Source of the DNA: Gluconobacter wancherniae NBRC 103581
GTDB lineage: Bacteria; Pseudomonadota; Alphaproteobacteria; Acetobacterales; Acetobacteraceae
NCBI RefSeq assembly: GCF_007988885.1
Contig: NZ_BJUZ01000004.1
Span: 1-64,000 of the forward strand
Reading direction: 5' to 3'
Length of the DNA: 64,000 nt
Part shown: one piece after another, positions 54,328-61,747 of the stretch
Numbering within the stretch: position 1 is the stretch's first letter
How the letters are laid out: each line of letters starts with the position of its first letter
Program-made: the position numbers and the translations under genes
The notes under the pieces: model-generated
The model's input: only the letters and a program-made list of their open reading frames with translations
Told to the model about the DNA's origin: nothing
Database searches by the model: none

Positions 54328-54537
54328 ATGCTGAGTTCAAAGGTCATTCATGTGGATGGCGTTTTCCTGGGCGCCGCAATTCTGCAAGAGGGTCTCAATA
54401 CCCTGCGTTTTTATGCAGCACATGAGAGTGTGCGTGCGCTGCATAATGCCTGCCTGCCGAATCTGGCGGCCCTGCATACGCAGGTGCGCCGACTGTTCGA
54501 CATGAGCCGCAGCCGGTTGATGCCACAGCCCGCCTGA
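54328..54537 (+). CDS. Small protein of unknown function (69 aa)
   Basis: A 69-residue frame reading MLSSKVIHVDGVFLGAAILQ and then EGLNTLRFYAAHESVRALHN, NACLPNLAALHTQVRRLFDM. It is alpha-helical in character, with no membrane span or signal. GAGG lies about ten bases before the ATG. It sits between the divergent bioA side and the convergent selO gene. I have a vague memory of similar short proteins in other acetic acid bacteria, but cannot confirm it. No function is proposed. Confidence 0.5.
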   Translation: MLSSKVIHVDGVFLGAAILQEGLNTLRFYAAHESVRALHNACLPNLAALHTQVRRLFDMSRSRLMPQPA

Positions 54538-54541
54538 TCCG

Positions 54542-55996
54542 TCAGGTTCCACAAAATGTGTTTTGGATGCGCTCCTGCATGCTTGGGGGAGTATCCAGCC
54601 CATCATCCCTGTTCGAAAATGGGTCAGCAAGAGCTTCCACCAGCATGTGGAACGGGTTGAAGTCACCCTTCAGAGCTGCCTGTATCACGGCCTCGACCTG
54701 ATGGTTCCGGGGAATGATACGAGGGTTGGCGGCATGCATCGCCTTGCGGCGCTCACTATCTGTCTGCTGTTCCCGCCCTGTACGCTCCTGCCAGTCTTTC
54801 AGCCAGCTCCTGATATCGTCGGCATCTGAGAAAAGCTCCACAAAGGGAGTGTCGTCATCGGCGCACGTGATGTCACTGAGTCTGCGAAACGTCAGTGTAA
54901 AATCAGATCCACTCTGGTGCATGACGGTTAGGAGGCGGCCAATCAGTGGGGCATCCTGTTCTTCAGATGTGAAAAATCCAAGTTTACGGCGCCACCCATC
55001 CAGATATGCAGCGCCGAAACTGTCATCGAAGCTCATCAGAGCCGTGCGGGCCAATGCGATCGCCTGTTCCCTGTCCTGATCCAGAAGCGGTAGCAATGCC
55101 TCCGCCAGGCGGCCGAGATTCCAGAGCGCCATGTCGGGCTGCTTCCCGTAAGCATAGCGTCCATTTTCATCAATGAAGCTAAAGACCTTGCCGGGGTCAT
55201 ATTCATCCAGAAAAGCGCACGGGCCGAAATCGATGGTCTCGCCTGAGATTGCCATGTTGTCCGTATTCATGACTCCGTGAACGAAGCCAACCAGCATCCA
55301 TTTTGCCACCAGTTCCGCCTGCCGCGTGATGATAGCTTCAAGAAGTGCGAGATAGGAGTTCTGGGCGCCAGAAAGTTCAGGATAGAGACGCTCAATGACA
55401 TGGTCCGCAAGGATTCGAACAGCATCCTGATCGCCCTGAGCCGCGAAATACTGAAACGTGCCAACGCGTACATGGCTTTGTGCGACACGGGCGATGATAC
55501 CGCCGGGCATCGGCGTTTCGCGCATGACAGTTTCGCCGGTTGTCAGGGCTGCGAGCGCGCGTGTTGTGGGAATGTTCAGCGCGTGCATGGCTTCGCTGAT
55601 TACATATTCCCGCAGAACGGGGCCAAGTGCTGCCCGCCCATCTCCACGTCGTGAAAAGGGGGTAGGGCCTGAGCCTTTAAGATGGATATCGCGCAGGATT
55701 CCCTCATGATCCCGGGCTTCGCCGATCAGCATGGCACGCCCATCGCCAAGAGACGGAACAAAATGGCCAAATTGATGTCCGGCGTAAGCCATCGCTACTG
55801 GGCCCAGACCGTCCGGCCTCGCACCGGTCGTGAGAAACGCAATGCCTGCATCAGAAGAGAGCCAGTCACTCTCCAGCCCAAGATCTGCGGCTAGGGGCTT
55901 GTTAAGCCTGATCAGCTCCGCCTTTCGCACTGGGCGAGGTGACAGACGCGCAAAGAAATTCTCAGGCAGTGTCGTGTAGTGTCCGGGCGTCAGCAT
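54542..55996 (-). CDS. selO: Protein AMPylase SelO (YdiU family)
   Basis: 484 residues. The pseudokinase hallmarks are seen: MAYAGHQFGHFVPSLGDGRA (~87), RDIHLKGSGPTPFSRRGDGR (Lys of ATP site, ~120), REYVISEAMHALNIPTTRAL, and GFVHGVMNTDNMAISGETID (active-site Asn/Asp) then DFGPCAFLDEYDP. SelO transfers AMP to protein Ser/Thr/Tyr and is linked to redox stress; bacterial forms often lack the C-terminal selenocysteine, as here (it ends NTFCGT with a Cys). It is divergent from the cyclase gene. Confidence 0.92.
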   Translation of the reverse strand: MLTPGHYTTLPENFFARLSPRPVRKAELIRLNKPLAADLGLESDWLSSDAGIAFLTTGARPDGLGPVAMAYAGHQFGHFVPSLGDGRAMLIGEARDHEGILRDIHLKGSGPTPFSRRGDGRAALGPVLREYVISEAMHALNIPTTRALAALTTGETVMRETPMPGGIIARVAQSHVRVGTFQYFAAQGDQDAVRILADHVIERLYPELSGAQNSYLALLEAIITRQAELVAKWMLVGFVHGVMNTDNMAISGETIDFGPCAFLDEYDPGKVFSFIDENGRYAYGKQPDMALWNLGRLAEALLPLLDQDREQAIALARTALMSFDDSFGAAYLDGWRRKLGFFTSEEQDAPLIGRLLTVMHQSGSDFTLTFRRLSDITCADDDTPFVELFSDADDIRSWLKDWQERTGREQQTDSERRKAMHAANPRIIPRNHQVEAVIQAALKGDFNPFHMLVEALADPFSNRDDGLDTPPSMQERIQNTFCGT

Positions 55997-56141
55997 GTGG
56001 TCTGGAGCTTTCTGGAAAGAGTGCGAGCGGCGCGCCTGTTCATAAGGGGCTGGCAGTGAGGGCGGTCAATGGCAGTGCGCGAGATGTGTTGATTGAAGTC
56101 CAGAACTCTCTGACGGCATAAAGGAGCCCAATACAGGGAGC

Positions 56142-57101
56142 ATGGTGATGAATCTGGGACCGGGAAAATGGAGAAAACACGTAACGGTGCTGATGATGGT
56201 CGGTGCTCTGGGCAGTACGGGCGCGTCTGTGGCGTATGCAGATCCTGAAAATTTGTGGTCCGTGTATGATCAGGCGCTTGCCGGTGCGAAGTATATTGAT
56301 CTGACGCACACCATCACTCCCGATATGCCTGTATGGACGGGTTTTGCGCCACCGGTGTTTCGCGCGGCAAAAGCTGATGCTTCTGTTCCACCCTTTGGCA
56401 ACAAGGGGCAGATTTTTACCTATGCCCGCTCGGGCTTTGAGGCCACGCATTACGATCTGCCGACAGACCAGCTTGGCACGCAACTGGATCCACCAGCGCA
56501 CTGGGCTCCCGAATATCCGGCAATTGACGAAATTCCTCCCACCTACTCGCTGCGCCCACTGGTTGTGATCCAGATGCAGGATCAGGTGGCGAAGGACAAA
56601 GGGCATCAGTTACAGGTCAGTGATATTGAGGCTTTCGAGGCCAAATATGGACGTATCCCTGAAGGTTCAGTCGTGTTTGTACGTTCTGACTGGTCCAGAA
56701 AATGGCCTGATCCATCTTTGACGCGCGAAGAGCGTTTTCCCGGTGTTTCTCTTGCGGCATTGCAGTTTCTGCACTTGCAGCGGCACATTCTGTTCCATGG
56801 GCACGAGCCGCTCGACACCGATGATACGCCTACTCTCGAAGGAGAGGAGTGGCTGATGCACCATGGTTATGCACAGGCAGAGGGGCTGGCCAATCTGGAT
56901 CAGGTCAAGCCGACGGGCTGTCTGGTGTCGATCGGATTTGCGAAGTTCAAAGGGGGCACTGGTGGCTACGCACGGTATATCGCGGTCTGTCCACATGACT
57001 GGAAATACGGGGTCACGGCAGCCGAGACAGCAGGGCCACTTCCGCGCTCTCCGCATGTTTTGCATTGGGACCGGAAAGCAGGTGTACGTCTCAGAGAGTG
57101 A
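56142..57101 (+). CDS. Exported cyclase-family protein (kynurenine-formamidase-like fold)
   Basis: 319 residues. A signal peptide (VTVLMMVGALGSTGASVAYA) precedes the cyclase (PF04199) domain: YIDLTHTITPDMPVWTGFAP (~52), then SGFEATHYDLPTDQLGTQLD and PPAHWAPEYPAIDEIPP, which hold the metal-binding residues of the family (compare HxGTHxDxPxH), and HGHEPLDTDD. Members hydrolyse N-formylkynurenine, isatin or other cyclic amides; an exported version is less common. AAGGAG and GGGAG precede the start; an ATG two codons later is also possible. Confidence 0.8.
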   Translation: MVMNLGPGKWRKHVTVLMMVGALGSTGASVAYADPENLWSVYDQALAGAKYIDLTHTITPDMPVWTGFAPPVFRAAKADASVPPFGNKGQIFTYARSGFEATHYDLPTDQLGTQLDPPAHWAPEYPAIDEIPPTYSLRPLVVIQMQDQVAKDKGHQLQVSDIEAFEAKYGRIPEGSVVFVRSDWSRKWPDPSLTREERFPGVSLAALQFLHLQRHILFHGHEPLDTDDTPTLEGEEWLMHHGYAQAEGLANLDQVKPTGCLVSIGFAKFKGGTGGYARYIAVCPHDWKYGVTAAETAGPLPRSPHVLHWDRKAGVRLRE

Positions 57102-57199
57102 TCAACCGACCGGGGCGGAGAGAATGATGATGGAACCAAGAGGTGCTTGCGGTGCCATGATCGTTCGAAATGGTCGAGTTGCTGATCCGCCGTCCTTAA

Positions 57200-57225
57200 A
57201 AAACCCCCTCTCTGTTAAGAGGGGG
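57200..57225 (-). terminator. Rho-independent terminator of the TonB receptor
   Basis: On the minus strand, CCCCCTCT and AGAGGGGG form an 8-bp stem with a 6-base loop, followed by TTTTTT. It begins 10 bases after the receptor stop codon, a textbook intrinsic terminator. Confidence 0.9.
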
Positions 57226-57235
57226 CTTCGGTAGA

Positions 57236-59767
57236 TCAGAAGTTCGCGTTGATGCGACCGTAATAATAACCGCCAGCGATACCGATACCTGAAGAGTCGG
57301 TGTCGTAGATGTTGGAGCCGAGGTAGTTCAGGTCTTTTGGCAGCCTGCGGGGACGCTGGTTGAACACGTTGTTTGCGCCCACTGCGAAGTGCCAGTTGCT
57401 GTCCAGACGATAGCCAACCTCAATATCCGTCAGCCAGACCGGCGTGTTCTTGAACTGTCCCCAGGTGGTGTTTGAATATTGTAGCGCAGCAGGGGCCTGG
57501 TCCTGATAGGTCAGCATGGATGTGGTTTCGCCATAACGTGTTTGACGAAGGTTCACGTCCCAGTTCGCCTTGGTCCAGTAAGCATTCAGGATGATCTTGC
57601 TCCGCGGGGAGGTGGAGGTCAGATACGCGATGCTCTGGGCGTTGAGGTATGGTTGACCCTGCGAGTTATCGTTGATGTGGCCAACCCGCGTGCGGTTCAG
57701 GTTCAGTGCAAGCGTCGTTGTCAGAGTTCCATACTGATGCAGATGGAACATGTAATCAGACTGGATATCGAGGCCCTGTGTCCGTGTGCTTCCGACGTTC
57801 GCGAAGTAGTTGGCCGAGACGTCCGCATTTGTGATGCCGACTGGCAGAGTGGCGCCAGTCAGATCAATCGCGTTGAGTGCAGGTTGATCATAAACGGATG
57901 CCGCACCGGAAATACGATCGCGGATGTTGATCTGATACACGTCTGCGGAGATATGCCAGCCTTTGACAGGCTCAACGATGATACCGCCCTCAACGCTGGT
58001 TGAACGCTCTGGCTTCAGGTTCTGTGCGCCAAGGCTGCGGCCAGCAGCGCTTGTTGTGGAGAGCAGGCCGGAGGCGCCAGTCGGGGAAACATTGAGTGAG
58101 CTGAAATGCTCTTCTGCAAGGGTTGGAGCGCGGAAACCGTTGCTGATTGTGCCACGGACGGCGATCTTGCTGGTGATATCGTAGCGCGTGGAAACCTTGC
58201 CGTTTTCGGTGTTTCCTACGTCTGTGTAATGCTCAAAACGCCCTGCGAAGTCGAGATCCCAGTGCTTCAGAGGGTGGAAGTCCCCATCGAGATAACCGGC
58301 CCAGACATCACGTCCCCATTTTCCGGCGTTTTCCGGCATGAGGCCAGCATAACCCTGCGTACCACCGCTGGTGTAAGACGCTGGTTCGCCCGGCCAGATC
58401 TGATACGTCTCGAGGCGGTGTTCTGCACCCATGGCGAGCGTAACTGGCACAACATTGGCAATGTTGAAGCGGCGACGCATATCGAAGTTGTTGGTCCACT
58501 GAGCCATGCGATAGGATTCAGCGCGTACTGTGGTCGGGCTGAAGCCTGTGCTGCTGATCATGGAAGGGTTTGCAGTGTTCTTGTTGCCGACATCGGCTTC
58601 ATCCGCACCATAAGTTGTGCTGAGGTCCCATGAAAAACCGAAGAGATTGTCGCCTTTGATCCCGAGCATTGCCGAGTAATCGTTCTCTTCCATCGTCTCC
58701 AGCGGGGAGAAACCATATGGATAAAGCGACGGAGCGACCGAAGGCAGGCGATAGTTTTCATATGCCTCGGAATGACGATGTGCATATGTGATGAGGCCGT
58801 ACCCGGTGATGCCCTCGGTCAGGGTCTTACCAAACTCGATACTCAGGTTTTCACGGGTTTCTTCAGGCGTGCTGATGACCTTGTTGGAATTGTGCGGGAT
58901 GGTGTAACCGCCATATTCAGCATTTCCTGGAACCGTACGTACGTCTGTCGTGTTCGGGACCATGTGGTCCGTGTGGTACATTTGACCACTCATGTGGACG
59001 TAGCCGTCTCCACTGAAGCCAAATCCACCATCGACGCCCAGCTGATACTGCCAGCCATCACCGTTATAGGCATTTGCGCCCGTCTGGGCCGTCATATTCA
59101 GGCCATGCGGGGTCTTTTTGAGAATGATGTTGACCACGCCTGCAATGGCGTCAGAGCCATACATGGCGGCGGCGCCGTCTCGAAGAATTTCAATGTGATC
59201 AATGGCACCAGCCGGGATCATGTTTAGATCGACAGGGGTCGAGCCCTGCTGCGGACCGGCATCGGCATAGATGTTTGCTGTCGTATGGCGTCGTTTACCA
59301 TCCACGAGTACGAGAACCTCGTTCGGGTTCAGGCCGCGCATACGGATGGATGACGTAAGAGCGCCAGCATCTGCGCCCATGGCATTGACCGAAATGGACG
59401 GATCGGTGCGCACGATGGCGTCTGCGAGGTTCATCTGGCCAGAATGACGAAGCGTTGCGGCAGAGAGCACGCTGATCGGGCTTGTGGAATCGCGGGCGCG
59501 ACGATTGAAGGCGTGCGTACCAGTAACAATCATCTGCTCGTTACTGTCGGTCTGGCGACCGTCAACGGAGCGGGGAGCTGTATGCTTGGGGGGGAGCGAT
59601 GCGCGTGCTGTTGTGTGAGCCGTCTGAGCGACCGACTTTTTCGCGGCTTTCTTGGAGCTATGTGTTGCGGGTGTCGTGGTGGCTGCCTTGGCAGCAGTGA
59701 TGATGTTGGGGGCTCCGAGCTGCAGGGCGATAATGCTGGTAGCGAGGAGGGTCGGCTTTAGGCGCAT
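57236..59767 (-). CDS. TonB-dependent outer-membrane receptor
   Basis: 843 residues. Signal peptide LKPTLLATSIIALQLGAPNI, then ~45 residues of Ala/Thr/Lys/His-rich linker, then the plug: VTGTHAFNRRARDSTSPISV (~83), IRMRGLNPNEVLVLVDGKRR (~147), and ILRDGAAAMYGSDAIAGVVN (~195). The barrel ends GYYYGRINANF with a terminal Phe. It ends in a strong terminator and is read alone. The substrate is unknown; no transport genes flank it. Confidence 0.88.
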   Translation of the reverse strand: MRLKPTLLATSIIALQLGAPNIITAAKAATTTPATHSSKKAAKKSVAQTAHTTARASLPPKHTAPRSVDGRQTDSNEQMIVTGTHAFNRRARDSTSPISVLSAATLRHSGQMNLADAIVRTDPSISVNAMGADAGALTSSIRMRGLNPNEVLVLVDGKRRHTTANIYADAGPQQGSTPVDLNMIPAGAIDHIEILRDGAAAMYGSDAIAGVVNIILKKTPHGLNMTAQTGANAYNGDGWQYQLGVDGGFGFSGDGYVHMSGQMYHTDHMVPNTTDVRTVPGNAEYGGYTIPHNSNKVISTPEETRENLSIEFGKTLTEGITGYGLITYAHRHSEAYENYRLPSVAPSLYPYGFSPLETMEENDYSAMLGIKGDNLFGFSWDLSTTYGADEADVGNKNTANPSMISSTGFSPTTVRAESYRMAQWTNNFDMRRRFNIANVVPVTLAMGAEHRLETYQIWPGEPASYTSGGTQGYAGLMPENAGKWGRDVWAGYLDGDFHPLKHWDLDFAGRFEHYTDVGNTENGKVSTRYDITSKIAVRGTISNGFRAPTLAEEHFSSLNVSPTGASGLLSTTSAAGRSLGAQNLKPERSTSVEGGIIVEPVKGWHISADVYQINIRDRISGAASVYDQPALNAIDLTGATLPVGITNADVSANYFANVGSTRTQGLDIQSDYMFHLHQYGTLTTTLALNLNRTRVGHINDNSQGQPYLNAQSIAYLTSTSPRSKIILNAYWTKANWDVNLRQTRYGETTSMLTYQDQAPAALQYSNTTWGQFKNTPVWLTDIEVGYRLDSNWHFAVGANNVFNQRPRRLPKDLNYLGSNIYDTDSSGIGIAGGYYYGRINANF

Positions 59768-60077
59768 GAGGTTAGCTCTCCCGGTGGATGCTTTGTTGCT
59801 CCATCATTACAAAGTAGTAGGGTGAGAACGTATAATGTTCCAGCATCGGAATATTACAAAGAGTTTCTAGAATTTTGATCGATTCATAATTTCAAATATG
59901 ATTGTAATTTATAGAAAGAAAATAAATAAAAAACATAATAAAATTTCCAGAAAGCATTTTATGTAAAATCTAAAAATAAAAATTTGAAAATTGAATAAAA
60001 ACAGAATGATATGATTATTATGTAATTTTCAGCCATCAAAATCATTCTGATATAATTACGAAATTACATTTTTGATG
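59768..60077. other. AT-rich intergenic region with crossed inverted repeats
   Basis: 310 bases, very AT-rich from about 59870 on, between a TonB receptor start and the end of a methyltransferase gene on the same strand. Two inverted repeats interleave: CAGAATGAT (60002-60010) with ATCATTCTG (60041-60049), and ATGTAATTT (60020-60028) with AAATTACAT (60061-60069). They probably form the methyltransferase terminator; the receptor promoter should be at the 59768-59870 end. Confidence 0.5.
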
Positions 60078-60836
60078 TTACTCCAGTATAAAAGATGATA
60101 CCTTCAAATTAAAGTCTCCATTATCTTTTATACTGAAATAATTCTGAATAAATTCAGGTGATTTTTTCTGTATCTCATGAATAATATCTTTCCTTCGATT
60201 TGGAGTTTTTGATCTCGATGTCCACGAAGAAAACTCCATTTGTAAGATGTGATGTTTAATCCCTGAAAAACTGAATCCTGTGCGCTCCAGGGCGGATACC
60301 CATTCATGCACGCTGTAATCGCGGACATGGGACAGGTCTCTCAGGAGTTCGATCGTTTGTAGCCAGCTGTCTGCAAGAGTGTTGGCTGGGGCTGTGACAT
60401 CCACAAAAATGGCTGGATGATCCGGCTTCAGAACGCGGCGGGCTTCGCGCAGACCTGCCTCCAGATCGAGCCAGTGATGGGCGGTGAACCTGCAGAGAAC
60501 GGCATCAAAACTGGCGGTGGGAAAGGGAAGCTTTTCGGCTGCTGCCTGACAGGTTGTAATGTTCCGCAGGCCTCGTTTTTGCGCTTCTACATGGACAGCA
60601 TCCAGCATGGTTTGTGTGATGTCACAAGCGACAACACCCCTTACCAATGGCGCTGCGCGATAGCTGACATGGCCGCCCCCGCAGCCAAGATCCAGAACCG
60701 TTCCTAATCCCCGTCCGGCGATATGATGTTCGATCAGGTCGAGATCTATGCCGCTGCTGTGGACGGTGCTCTGGACGTAATCGTTAGCAAGTGGGCCATA
60801 GTGCTGTGATGCATAGGTCTGGGTATCTGTAGACAT
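60078..60836 (-). CDS. Class I SAM-dependent methyltransferase
   Basis: 252 residues. Motif I GTVLDLGCGGGHVSYRAAPL (~40), post-I GVVACDITQTMLDAV, motif II SFDAVLCRFTAHHWLDLEAG (~110) and ARRVLKPDHPAIFVDVTAPA are those of UbiE/Methyltransf_11 proteins. The substrate is unknown. The last ~55 residues (from about 60245 down) are coded by AT-rich DNA with many Lys, Ile and Asn codons, unlike the GC-rich first three quarters, suggesting a hybrid gene or recent join. It is divergent from an MmyB-like regulator with a palindrome between them. Confidence 0.82.
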   Translation of the reverse strand: MSTDTQTYASQHYGPLANDYVQSTVHSSGIDLDLIEHHIAGRGLGTVLDLGCGGGHVSYRAAPLVRGVVACDITQTMLDAVHVEAQKRGLRNITTCQAAAEKLPFPTASFDAVLCRFTAHHWLDLEAGLREARRVLKPDHPAIFVDVTAPANTLADSWLQTIELLRDLSHVRDYSVHEWVSALERTGFSFSGIKHHILQMEFSSWTSRSKTPNRRKDIIHEIQKKSPEFIQNYFSIKDNGDFNLKVSSFILE

Positions 60837-60904
60837 TGGTGTGCTCCGCTGAGGAAATCTGGAGGCACGGTGATGCGAAAAGAAAACGCGTATAAGATCT
60901 AATT

Positions 60905-60918
60905 TTATACTGGTATAA
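60905..60918. promoter_or_regulatory. Operator/promoter palindrome in the methyltransferase-XRE gap
   Basis: TTATAC-TG-GTATAA is a perfect 6-bp-arm palindrome that contains TATAAT on the plus strand (60914-60919), 10 bases before the regulator ATG. It can be both a -10 element and the site of autorepression, and may give an almost leaderless mRNA. Confidence 0.6.
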
Positions 60919-60929
60919 TTAATGCCATT

Positions 60930-61736
60930 ATGACCGTTCCTTCTGACTCCCGTCGCGCATTCGGCGCTTTCCTGCGCGCTCGCCGTGAAGCAATGACACC
61001 AGCGGAGGCGGGACTTTATCCGATGCCAGGTCGACGTCGGACGGCCGGGCTCAGGCGTGAGGAAGCTGCGCAGCTCTGCGGGATAAGCACGACATGGTAT
61101 ACGTGGCTGGAGCAGGGCCGGGACGTCTCCTGTTCCAGCGCAACGCTTTCACGGATGGCAGGCGCCCTGCGTCTTTCCGCGGCTGAACGTGCGTATCTGT
61201 TTGAGCTTGTCTGCCAGAAAGATCCGCAGACCATATCTCCAGTGTCGGACGTCGCTCCTGCTTCATTGTTGGCGTTGCCTTCTCTCGTGCAGAGCCCGGC
61301 ATATGTCATGGACGCGCTGTGGCACGTTCGTGCTGCCAATGTCGCGGCTGTCAGGCTTTTTGGATCATGGATTGGAGAGAGCGGTGCCAATTTGCTGCAT
61401 TATGTTTTCCTGGATCCTGCAGCGCGTCATTTTTTGCATAACTGGGCGGATAGCGCGCAGCGGGTAGTCGCCGAATTCCGTGCGGACAGTGCGCATATTC
61501 CCAATGAGAGAAACCTAGGTGGGTTCGTGAGTTCCCTCAGAGGGGCCAGTCCGGATTTTTCCAGAATATGGGATACTCAGACCGTAATGCCGAAAGAGGG
61601 TGGCGCGCGCTGCTTTCATCACTTTCAGGATGGGGTTCAGCATTTTGAGCAGATCACGCTGATTTCCGAGATCTCTACTGAGTACCGGTTGGTCACGCTC
61701 GTTGCGGCACAGGAAAACCCGGCCGCAACTGTCTGA
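60930..61736 (+). CDS. XRE-family regulator with MmyB-like ligand domain
   Basis: 268 residues. The N-terminal ~85 hold an XRE helix-turn-helix (FGAFLRARREAMTPAEAGLY, REEAAQLCGISTTWYTWLEQ, GRDVSCSSATLSRMAGALRL). The rest is an MmyB-type PAS-like ligand-binding domain with AYVMDALWHVRAANVAAVRL and LHYVFLDPAARHFLHNWADS. Such regulators often control one adjacent oxidoreductase or methyltransferase gene. No Shine-Dalgarno is obvious and TATAAT is only ~10 bases upstream. Its stop is 11 bp from the convergent metH stop. Confidence 0.88.
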   Translation: MTVPSDSRRAFGAFLRARREAMTPAEAGLYPMPGRRRTAGLRREEAAQLCGISTTWYTWLEQGRDVSCSSATLSRMAGALRLSAAERAYLFELVCQKDPQTISPVSDVAPASLLALPSLVQSPAYVMDALWHVRAANVAAVRLFGSWIGESGANLLHYVFLDPAARHFLHNWADSAQRVVAEFRADSAHIPNERNLGGFVSSLRGASPDFSRIWDTQTVMPKEGGARCFHHFQDGVQHFEQITLISEISTEYRLVTLVAAQENPAATV

Positions 61737-61747
61737 AATCCAGCTAT

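Noticed and set aside
54140-54330. Possible biotin-regulator (BioR-like TTATnnATAA) box before bioA
   Set aside because: No copy of that pattern could be found in the gap.
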